From assembly GCA_043811005.1 (NCBI GenBank), contig JBDRNO010000250.1, forward strand, positions 1 through 8,537: DNA of 8,537 bases, read 5' to 3'. The stretch is from JBDRNO01 sp043811005 (GTDB lineage: Bacteria > Bacteroidota > Bacteroidia > NORP154). The notes below the pieces were generated by a model. The model was not told the DNA's origin and searched no databases. It saw only the letters and a program-made list of their open reading frames with translations. Below, piece after piece: positions 1-5,168 of the stretch. How positions within the stretch are numbered: the first letter of the stretch is position 1; each line of letters begins with the position of its first letter. The translations under genes and the position numbers were made by a program.

Positions 1-20
1 TTACAAACATGCCCCAAATT

Positions 21-41
21 TAATATGGGACACCCATATTA
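21..41 (-). terminator. terminator-like hairpin after the zinc-ribbon nuclease gene
   Basis: A perfect 9-bp stem (taatatggg / cccatatta) closes a 3-base loop about 55 bases past the stop codon of the nuclease gene. On the minus strand it is followed by a short AAATTT rather than a long U-run, so it may be a weak terminator or a 3'-end stabilising hairpin. The stem is seen directly; the function is inferred. Confidence 0.4.
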
Positions 42-95
42 GCAACACAAACGACCTATTACACTGAATATCAAACAATTAAGATTTGGAGGTTT

Positions 96-2030
96 TTAAA
101 CCGCACAAAACAGGAGTGTTTTTAAGCAGTTCGATTTATCAACTAGTTTGCCAGTACAGTACGGACATCCTCTACCTTGATTCCTACTATCAATTAAGGC
201 TTCCCATTCATGTTCTTTGTTACATTTCCACCATACCTTACGATGTGCATTTGCAAACACATCTTTTGGCGAGAGGATACCATTTTTAGTATCATTCCAC
301 TCTTTAGCCAGTTTCGGATTAACACCCTCCAAACAAGTTTCCGCATTAAGTTTTTTCCCTGAACAGTGTGGACATTTATGTCCACCATTTCTATCCGTAA
401 TTCTTGCTTCCCATTCGTGTCCATTTTTGCATTTCCACCAAACTTTTTTGTTTGATTGCGGTAGGACATCTTTTGGTGTTAGTTCATTGTTCTTTATAGG
501 GTGCCAATCTTTCGATAGTTTAGGATTCACTGTTTCAAGGCATGTTGGCTCATGTGCTAGTTTATGACCACAATAAGGGCATCCACTGCCTCTATTTCTA
601 TCTCCAATTCTTGATTCCCATTCGTGTTTCTGTGGGCATGCCCACCAGGCTTTAATATCAGATCCAGGCAATACTTCATTCGGCTTTAATTTACCATTTT
701 TAGAGGAGTGCCATTCACTCGCTAATTCAGGATTTTTAGTTAGAAGGCAATTTGATTTATCTACCTTCTTATTACTACAATAAGGACATCCTCTGCCCGC
801 ATTTCTATTTGAAATACTTGCTTTCCACTCATGTCTTTTAACACAGAGCCACCAGACTTTTTCAGCGGAACTTTGTGAAAACATATCAGGTGCAAGCTCC
901 CCGTTTTTGTTTGGATGCCATTCCTTAGCAAGAGTTTTGTTATTGTCTGCTAAGCTTGTCCCCGGCAATGGAAGTGGAAGAATCGATACTAGATTCATAT
1001 ATTCCTCTTCATTTATTGTTTTCTTCTCTTTGACATATTTTTCCAGCTTTATTTTGTCCTCTTCTGGTAGATTAGCAGATTCTATTATTTGAGCCACCAG
1101 ATCGAAAACTATCTCAGAGTCATCTTTATTCTCTGAATAAGTAACATCGGTTTTGGCGATTTGTTTGAGTCTTTTATCTCGCACGTTGAACATCAAAACT
1201 CCAAGTTCACTGAGCTTACGATGTTTGATTTGATCTTTTTCATGTTTGTCCTTATGCCAACAGGAGCCATCATATTCAATACCAATATTTAAAGTAGGCA
1301 GATAAATATCAACTTCAATTCCTTGAATTTTATTTCTGAGTTGTACATCAGGAAATAGGCTTTTAAACTCTGCGAAAATTCTTAATTCTGGCTTAGATGT
1401 TTGTGGACTGCAAATAGGGCAGTCTCCTCCGTTATTGCGGTGAGCAATCCTTGCTTGCCATTCATGACTTTTAGAGCAAATCCACCAAGCACTTTTGTTC
1501 GAGCCGGGGTGTACTTGGCCTGGTGTGATGCTTCCGTTCTTTGTAGGGTGCCATTGTGTTGCTAATTTAAGATTTACCTTATGTAGATTTATTTCATCTG
1601 TAACTACTGTTCCGAGGCAGACAATGCAACCCCTCCCTCTGTTACGATTACCAACTGATGCTTTCCATTCATGTCCTTTTTTGCATTTCCACCAAACTTT
1701 TTTGTTTGATTGCGGTAGGACATCAGATGGTTGTAGTTTACCATTATTGCTTGGGTGCCACTCCTTTGTTAGCTTTGGGTTTACCGCTGAAAGACAAGTT
1801 GTTTTATCCGCTTTTTGACCACTACAATAAGGGCACCCATTCCCTCTATCTCTACTTCCAATTACAGCTTCCCATTCGTGCTGTTTTTTACATACCCACC
1901 AAACCTTTTTATCAGATTGAGGAAAGACATCTGTTGGCCTCAGATCGCCATTTCTTGTTGGATGCCATTCTTTAGATAAGTCTGGATTTTTATCAGCTAA
2001 CTTACTTCTATTTCGTTTTGATTGATTCAA
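96..2030 (-). CDS. seven-repeat zinc-ribbon protein with embedded Vsr/PD-(D/E)XK-like nuclease domain
   Basis: A 644-residue protein made of seven repeats of about 69 residues (roughly 11-80, 81-149, 150-208, 361-429, 430-498, 499-567, 568-636). Each has the pattern EWHPxxNG...V.P.S.KKVWWxC..xHEW.A.I..R..G.GCPxC, giving one C-H-C-C zinc site per repeat. This matches the probable zinc-ribbon/treble-clef family DUF4379 (PF14311). Between repeats 3 and 4 (about 209-350) lies a compact domain with SKPELRIF, EVDIYLP (D241), GIEYDG (E252), a following H259 and KHRKLSELGV, the layout of Vsr/DUF559-like PD-(D/E)XK nucleases. The likely role is zinc-finger-guided DNA binding and cleavage; the target is unknown and a defence or mobile-element role is inference only. 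The first codon is TTG (2030-2028). An in-frame stop lies at 2060-2058 and there is no in-frame ATG before residue 345. Repeat 1 is complete, so TTG is plausible. The protein ends abruptly six residues after a repeat-like NCLKT, suggesting loss of an eighth repeat. Repeat 7 has EWND in place of EWHP. Confidence 0.85.
   Translation of the reverse strand: MNQSKRNRSKLADKNPDLSKEWHPTRNGDLRPTDVFPQSDKKVWWVCKKQHEWEAVIGSRDRGNGCPYCSGQKADKTTCLSAVNPKLTKEWHPSNNGKLQPSDVLPQSNKKVWWKCKKGHEWKASVGNRNRGRGCIVCLGTVVTDEINLHKVNLKLATQWHPTKNGSITPGQVHPGSNKSAWWICSKSHEWQARIAHRNNGGDCPICSPQTSKPELRIFAEFKSLFPDVQLRNKIQGIEVDIYLPTLNIGIEYDGSCWHKDKHEKDQIKHRKLSELGVLMFNVRDKRLKQIAKTDVTYSENKDDSEIVFDLVAQIIESANLPEEDKIKLEKYVKEKKTINEEEYMNLVSILPLPLPGTSLADNNKTLAKEWHPNKNGELAPDMFSQSSAEKVWWLCVKRHEWKASISNRNAGRGCPYCSNKKVDKSNCLLTKNPELASEWHSSKNGKLKPNEVLPGSDIKAWWACPQKHEWESRIGDRNRGSGCPYCGHKLAHEPTCLETVNPKLSKDWHPIKNNELTPKDVLPQSNKKVWWKCKNGHEWEARITDRNGGHKCPHCSGKKLNAETCLEGVNPKLAKEWNDTKNGILSPKDVFANAHRKVWWKCNKEHEWEALIDSRNQGRGCPYCTGKLVDKSNCLKTLLFCAV
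424..470. repeat. 47-bp direct repeat, copy A (zinc-ribbon repeat 6)
   Basis: These 47 bases are identical to 1678-1724 and fall at the same offset within protein repeat 6 as the other copy does in repeat 2, coding for the LPQSNKKVWWKCK region. The other repeats differ at many bases here, so the identity points to a recent duplication or gene conversion. Confidence 0.85.
1678..1724. repeat. 47-bp direct repeat, copy B (zinc-ribbon repeat 2)
   Basis: Identical to 424-470 and in the same orientation. The two copies are 1254 bp apart, which is 418 codons, so recombination between them would remove the nuclease domain and the equivalent of four zinc-ribbon repeats without shifting the reading frame. 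Confidence 0.85.
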
Positions 2031-2116
2031 TTCTACATAATGTATAATTCGAGCATGTTACACAACGTATGTGTATGCGCCATATGGCATTTATATGACT
2101 TATATGTTTATCACCC

Positions 2117-2124
2117 CAAAGATA
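2117..2124 (-). promoter_or_regulatory. candidate Bacteroidota -7 element for the nuclease gene
   Basis: The minus strand reads TATCTTTG, a perfect match to the TAnnTTTG -7 consensus of Bacteroidota housekeeping promoters, about 87 bases upstream of the TTG start. No TTG is found at the expected -33 position, where the DNA is AT-rich. The leader between this box and the gene holds a 10-bp palindrome (gccatatggc, 2079-2088) and an eight-codon ATG-to-TAG reading frame (2056-2033) that ends two bases before the TTG start and could couple translation. Confidence 0.35.
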
Positions 2125-2205
2125 GTGAATCCAATGGATTTTTAATTTTATTTATCACATTTATTGCTACATGTGTATAAATTTCAGTGGTTTTACTGGA
2201 TTTAT

Positions 2206-2247
2206 AAAAAGCAGAGAGGGGAACAAAATTTCGAATCCCTGCTCTGC
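2206..2247 (-). terminator. intrinsic terminator, probably for the acyltransferase gene
   Basis: On the minus strand GCAGAG-C-AGGG pairs with CCCT-CTCTGC (10 bp with one bulged C) around a loop of about 16 bases, directly followed by TTTTTAT. This is the form of a Rho-independent terminator. It lies about 130 bases past the acyltransferase stop codon and before the nuclease promoter candidate, so it would separate the two transcripts. The right arm on the plus strand resembles the 3' end of a tRNA (TTCGAATCCC), but no tRNA body is present. Confidence 0.5.
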
Positions 2248-2334
2248 GGTTAAAACAAAAAATGTATAGTAGTATGGTAAATTCTAGAATCCCAATAGCT
2301 ACCGGGACGTGGCTTTATTAATCAATTTACCTGC

Positions 2335-2376
2335 CTTTGCCGAAAGGAGCTTTTCGGCTCCTGCAGGCAGGCAAAG
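2335..2376 (-). repeat. nested hairpin abutting the acyltransferase stop codon
   Basis: An outer 7-bp stem (ctttgcc 2335-2341 / ggcaaag 2370-2376) encloses either ggagc/gctcc (2346-2350/2357-2361) or an alternative gccgaaa/tttcggc stem. The element touches the stop codon of the acyltransferase and contains cctgcaggcagg, a motif typical of dispersed palindromic elements in Bacteroidota genomes (from general familiarity, not searched). There is no U-run, so it is better read as a REP-like 3' hairpin than as a true terminator. Confidence 0.45.
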
Positions 2377-3306
2377 TTATGTTTGAGCAAAATCATTTAT
2401 AAATTCATCTAATTTATTTATTGAATAAATTTTAAAATCCCCTTCAATAAATTTTCCTATTTTATACAGGGTTTTGCCCGCTCCACATTCAATAAAAATA
2501 TTTACGTTCAAATCTATCATCTTCAGCATTGTATTTAACCAATTGATCCCGGTATTTAAATTTCCCGCCAGTTCTTTCTTAATGTCATCTGCTGTTTTTA
2601 GAATATTCTGATCTATTAATGAAACAATACCACTGCAAGGAGCATTAATATTTATCCTTTTTACATAATTGCCAAATTCATCGGCTGCATTACCGGTAAA
2701 CTTTGAATGATATGGACATGTGACCGGAAGCAGCCGGACATATAGCGCACCTTCTTCTTTTGCTATATTAAGTATTTTATCTACTTCATAATAATCACCG
2801 GAAATTACAAAATTATGAGAGCTGTTGGTACTGATATTTTCTACATTATTACTGTTTTGAGAAATGATCTTGCTCATATCATGGTAATCCAATCCTACAA
2901 CCGTACCCATACCAAATTTTTTATTACAGGTTGAGTTTTTAATAATGTTAAAAGCATTTTTTATAAGCAATAATCCATCTTCAAAAGTAATGGAATTGCA
3001 GTGGTATAGGGCTGCATATAAACCCATACTGTAACCGGCGGTATAACCGGTAATGATATTCCTTTTTTTCAGGATATTTGAGATGCAGCAGCTAAAAACA
3101 TAAGTAATAAACTGAATTTTCAGCTCGTCAGTTAGAAAATTATTTGTCTTAATATCAAAGTTTATTAAGCTGCTGTCAACCAGATCAGCGGCATTTTTCA
3201 GAAGTATGTCAAAATCATCCGAGTGTTTGGAAACTATGTCCTTTTCTGTTCCAATGAATTCATTGACAAATGCAGGAAATATAAAACCAATTTCAGCAGA
3301 ATTCAT
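2377..3306 (-). CDS. divergent FabD-like acyltransferase
   Basis: A 309-residue protein with the size and order of motifs of malonyl-CoA:ACP transacylases (FabD, about 310 aa). The nucleophile elbow is GYSMG with Ser93, the catalytic His is His200 in CPYHSKF, and NFVISGD (165-171) and ECGAGKTLYKIG (273-284) match the family's later conserved blocks. Ser93 and His200 sit almost exactly at the E. coli FabD positions (92 and 201). Several usual features are missing. The N-terminal GQGSQ loop that supplies the oxyanion Gln is replaced by FPAFVNEF. The elbow His is Tyr. The Arg that binds the malonyl carboxylate (FabD R117) aligns with Ala118. It probably moves an acyl group onto a carrier protein, but the substrate may not be malonyl. 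It stands alone, with no ACP, ketosynthase or ketoreductase beside it, and is AT-rich. The ATG at 3306 opens directly into the expected first strand. A housekeeping fabD role is unlikely. Confidence 0.8.
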   Translation of the reverse strand: MNSAEIGFIFPAFVNEFIGTEKDIVSKHSDDFDILLKNAADLVDSSLINFDIKTNNFLTDELKIQFITYVFSCCISNILKKRNIITGYTAGYSMGLYAALYHCNSITFEDGLLLIKNAFNIIKNSTCNKKFGMGTVVGLDYHDMSKIISQNSNNVENISTNSSHNFVISGDYYEVDKILNIAKEEGALYVRLLPVTCPYHSKFTGNAADEFGNYVKRININAPCSGIVSLIDQNILKTADDIKKELAGNLNTGINWLNTMLKMIDLNVNIFIECGAGKTLYKIGKFIEGDFKIYSINKLDEFINDFAQT

Positions 3307-3354
3307 AATTAGAACTTATTTTGTACGTCACGGAATTTCTCAACCAAAGGTTGA

Positions 3355-3376
3355 TCATCCGCCAGCTGGCGGATGA
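3355..3376. repeat. perfect 22-bp palindrome in spacer
   Basis: The 22 bases are fully self-complementary around the centre ccag|ctgg. The core catccgccag with its complement is of the type seen as scattered palindromes in Bacteroidota genomes. It lies about 50 bases upstream of the acyltransferase start codon. It could be a REP-like element or a protein-binding site; nothing in the window decides which. Confidence 0.6.
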
Positions 3377-3386
3377 AATGTTTTGC

Positions 3387-3413
3387 AACTAATTACACTA
3401 ATTTACACTAAAT
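3387..3413. repeat. short tandem repeat, unit close to aatttacact
   Basis: Two to three copies of a 9-10 bp unit (aattacact, aatttacact, then aaat) form a short periodic tract in the spacer between the lipoprotein and acyltransferase genes. No gene or RNA is visible in it. Confidence 0.5.
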
Positions 3414-3438
3414 CGTATTCGGTTTTTAAAAAGATAAA

Positions 3439-3475
3439 GGGCTTCAGCCTGAGTTCAGCCGAACGGCTAAAGCCC
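3439..3475. repeat. REP-like compound hairpin
   Basis: A 6-bp outer stem (gggctt / aagccc) encloses overlapping inner stems: agcc/ggct around gaac, or gttc/gaac around agcc. These alternative folds within 37 bases resemble small dispersed palindromic repeats rather than a terminator, as no U-run flanks either side. Confidence 0.5.
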
Positions 3476-3493
3476 GATTTTGAATATTGATTC

Positions 3494-3524
3494 CTAATCC
3501 CCGTCCGCCAGCGGACGGGATTAG
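3494..3524. repeat. strong 13-bp hairpin in spacer
   Basis: The arms ctaatcc(c)cgtccg and cggacgggattag pair over 13 bp with one bulged C around a ccag loop. It lies about 140 bases past the stop codon of the DUF4249 lipoprotein gene and could slow or end that transcript, but no U-run follows on the minus strand. The ccgccag core also occurs in the palindrome at 3355-3376, which suggests a related family. Confidence 0.5.
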
Positions 3525-3578
3525 TCATAATTATAACTCACTTAAAATTAGTGCCCTGAGAGCGCTAAACGTATACAA

Positions 3579-3605
3579 AATCAGTGAAATCTGTGAAATC
3601 TGTGG
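3579..3605. repeat. 9-bp periodic tract (gtgaaatct)
   Basis: Two exact and one partial copies of a 9-bp unit (cagtgaaat, ctgtgaaat, ctgtgg) occur just past the 3' end of the DUF4249 gene. Tracts like this are familiar between genes in Bacteroidota; their function is not known to me. A T8 run on the minus strand at 3653-3660 follows the lipoprotein stop without a hairpin. Confidence 0.5.
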
Positions 3606-3665
3606 TTCTATTTACACCCGAACAGTAACTATATTTTAAATAGAAATGAAATCAAAAAAAACTTG

Positions 3666-4499
3666 CTACTCAACAATCACCACCGTATCCCGCGCCACAG
3701 TGAATGCCCCGAAATAACCAAGCGCATCACCGCTCATGTTTGTGACAGGGTTTTGAGGAGTACCGGAAAACCCACCGCCACTGCTACCTTCAAGTGTTAG
3801 GTTCATAGTATTATAGTAGTCATATCCGTCCTGGTCCATTGATACCAGTTCAACAACTATTGTGTCATCCGGTTCCATAATATACTGGAAAAATTCAAAC
3901 TCAAAACTTTCCCCTTCTAAAAAATCATCCTCAAAAACGAGGTAATTCATACCCATGCCACCCATTTCTTCTTCTGGTATCTCCCCGTTATTGTATAACC
4001 TTAACAAATAATAATTCAGATGCTCAGCTACATCGGTGAAATAGATGGATACATAATAACCCTCCTGTACATAATGGAAGGCTTCCTGAAACCTGAAGCT
4101 CAGCGAATCAATCATCACCGGCTGGGACATAAGCGAAGAGGCAGTATAGGTATCATCTTCCGAATCAATAGTAAGGGTGTATGTTCGTCCTGAAACGCCT
4201 TGAATGGCAGTAGTTTCATAAACGCCAGGTGACTGCTCGGCAAGCACATCCGAATTGCCTGCATCGTCAGAGATGGTAACAGTGGCTCCGCTCACCTTGT
4301 CAAACTCGTTCACATCAAAGTAATTGGCAGTCCTGGTGAGCTTCACCGTGTAAGGTCCCGGTTGGTCGGTTATGTAACCCTCCACTACAATGCGTGGATT
4401 GGTTGAGTTCAGGTCAATGTCAATCACCTTTTCGCAGGCGGTAATTCCTGCAACTGCTGCTGTAATAAATATAAGGGAACCTCTAAAAACTGGTGTCAT
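3666..4499 (-). CDS. DUF4249-type outer-membrane lipoprotein
   Basis: A 277-residue protein starting with a lipoprotein signal peptide: a basic residue, a hydrophobic stretch (8-19) and a lipobox ITAC, with lipid-bearing Cys22. The next residues, EKVIDIDL, then RIVVEGYITDQPGPYTVKL (36-54), SGATVTISDD and GVYET are the hallmark start of the Bacteroidota DUF4249 family, a beta-rich domain near the surface of the outer membrane. The C-terminal half is rich in acidic and aromatic residues, and the tail FGAFTVARDTVVIVE is typical for the family. Members usually follow a TonB-dependent receptor directly and are thought to serve as its accessory lipoprotein. Here the receptor lies upstream in the same direction, but a four-helix gene and repeat array intervene. 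The length is at the short end of the family. The 19-unit 8-bp array ends 22 bases before the ATG, so it forms the 5' leader. The ligand is unknown. Confidence 0.85.
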   Translation of the reverse strand: MTPVFRGSLIFITAAVAGITACEKVIDIDLNSTNPRIVVEGYITDQPGPYTVKLTRTANYFDVNEFDKVSGATVTISDDAGNSDVLAEQSPGVYETTAIQGVSGRTYTLTIDSEDDTYTASSLMSQPVMIDSLSFRFQEAFHYVQEGYYVSIYFTDVAEHLNYYLLRLYNNGEIPEEEMGGMGMNYLVFEDDFLEGESFEFEFFQYIMEPDDTIVVELVSMDQDGYDYYNTMNLTLEGSSGGGFSGTPQNPVTNMSGDALGYFGAFTVARDTVVIVE

Positions 4500-4521
4500 G
4501 ATAAATTAATTTTGAAATATG

Positions 4522-4681
4522 TTATGGCTTTATGGTTTTATGGATTTATGGATTTATAGATTTATGGGTTTATAGATTTATGGGTTTATGGGTTTATGGG
4601 TTTATGGGTTTATGGGTTTATGGCTTTATGGCTTTATGGCTTTATGGGTTTATGGCTTTATGGCTTTATGGCTAGATGGTT
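4522..4681. repeat. 8-bp tandem repeat array, 19 units plus one degenerate
   Basis: Nineteen units of 8 bp run without phase break from 4522 to 4673. They are mostly ttatgggt and ttatggct, with ttatggat, ttatagat and ttatggtt variants near the low-coordinate end, and one degenerate unit (agatggtt) follows. The stop codon and last codons of the four-helix gene lie at the junction of unit 19 and the degenerate unit. Read on the minus strand every unit contains TAA, and because 8 is not a multiple of 3 the stops cycle through all three frames. The array forms the leader of the DUF4249 gene, and its copy number is likely to vary. Confidence 0.9.
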
Positions 4682-5049
4682 AATTTTTTATTGGTTAGGT
4701 TTATTTGCTGGTTAATTTCTTTTGGTAGTTTTTGGAGTTCTCTAAGAATATGATGATATTGTTCATCATTAAGCAGTTTTCTCACTTTTGACTTCTCGTT
4801 CCAGTCAAAAGATTCTTTGAGAGAACCCTGACTGTAACGATAAAACTTGATTTTATCTTTCTTATGATAACGTCCAAAACCCTCTGCAATATTTGCAGAA
4901 ATAGAATCTACAGCTTCCACAAATTGCCCTCCAACGTGCTTTTTAGCAAACCAGTCCCATTTAACAACAATCTCCCACACATAATTGCTCAGATGAAAAG
5001 CAGTTTTGTAAGCAGATACATCATTTAGCTGTAAATATTTATTTTTCAT
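4672..5049 (-). CDS. four-helix-bundle protein (S23/IVP family)
   Basis: A 125-residue protein with the signature of the four-helix-bundle family (TIGR02436/PF05635): an N-terminal AYKTAFHLSNYVWEIV helix, then QFVEAVDSISANIAEGFGR (42-60), KIKFYRYSQGSLKES (66-80) and a final long helix. Members were first found in intervening sequences of 23S rRNA and have the same fold as Avd of diversity-generating retroelements; they form oligomers with a basic surface thought to bind nucleic acid. No retroelement, reverse transcriptase or rRNA is present here, so this is a stand-alone copy. Its ATG is 119 bases past the receptor stop codon. Its last three codons and TAG are made from repeat sequence, so the 3' end of the gene and the array share an edge. 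It is markedly more AT-rich than the receptor gene upstream, in line with separate origin. Its function is unknown. Confidence 0.9.
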   Translation of the reverse strand: MKNKYLQLNDVSAYKTAFHLSNYVWEIVVKWDWFAKKHVGGQFVEAVDSISANIAEGFGRYHKKDKIKFYRYSQGSLKESFDWNEKSKVRKLLNDEQYHHILRELQKLPKEINQQINLTNKKLTI

Positions 5050-5060
5050 AATTATAACAT

Positions 5061-5092
5061 TTTAAACCATAAAGCCATAAAGCCATTTAACC
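5061..5092. repeat. inverted copy of the 8-bp repeat upstream of the four-helix gene
   Basis: The minus strand reads ggttaaat, ggctttat, ggctttat, ggtttaaa: two exact and two degenerate units of the same 8-bp family found at 4522-4681, but facing the other way. The shared core is 18 identical bases (5067-5084 against 4654-4671). It lies 12 bases upstream of the four-helix start codon. Confidence 0.75.
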
Positions 5093-5114
5093 ATTATCAT
5101 TGTTTTGTGGGATT

Positions 5115-5138
5115 TAGTGTTTTGGTGTTTTAGTGGCA
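5115..5138. repeat. second 8-bp periodic tract (tagtgttt)
   Basis: Three units, tagtgttt, tggtgttt and tagtggca, again have an 8-bp period but a different sequence. They lie between the receptor stop codon and the inverted repeat. A T-rich tract (5139-5160) follows, which is A-rich on the transcribed strand and so not a terminator. Confidence 0.5.
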
Positions 5139-5168
5139 TTTTTATTTTTTTATTTTTTTATAATAGAC

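Larger units (their letters stand above)
4522..5092. mobile_element. putative repeat-flanked four-helix-bundle cassette
   Basis: The four-helix gene has ggctttat units on one side (array at 4522-4673) and the same units in inverted orientation on the other (5061-5092). The segment separates a TonB-dependent receptor from the DUF4249 lipoprotein that normally follows it directly. No transposase or clear target-site duplication is seen, so mobility is inferred from position and symmetry. If real, movement would have to be supplied in trans or by recombination between repeats. Confidence 0.35.

Noticed and set aside
217..567. Plus-strand open frames opposite the nuclease gene (also 1495-1818 and 1658-1975)
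   Set aside because: They mirror the conserved zinc-ribbon repeats of the minus-strand gene, recur wherever the repeats do, and have no family features of their own.
2231..2247. tRNA-like 3' end (TTCGAATCCC followed by a pairing acceptor-like arm), possible attachment site
   Set aside because: No D-arm, anticodon arm or full acceptor stem is present, and no integrase lies nearby. The same bases form a terminator stem with a U-run on the minus strand, which explains them better.
2377..3306. Housekeeping fabD
   Set aside because: The oxyanion Gln loop and the malonyl-binding Arg are missing, and no fatty-acid synthesis genes surround it.
4522..4681. CRISPR array
   Set aside because: Units are 8 bp and contiguous with no spacers, and no cas genes are present; it is a simple tandem repeat.
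4672..5049. Avd accessory protein of a diversity-generating retroelement
   Set aside because: The fold family is shared, but no reverse transcriptase, template repeat or variable repeat is found in the window.
5139..5168. Terminator of the receptor gene in the T-rich tract
   Set aside because: The tract is A-rich on the transcribed strand and has no stem, so it cannot act as an intrinsic terminator for the minus-strand gene.
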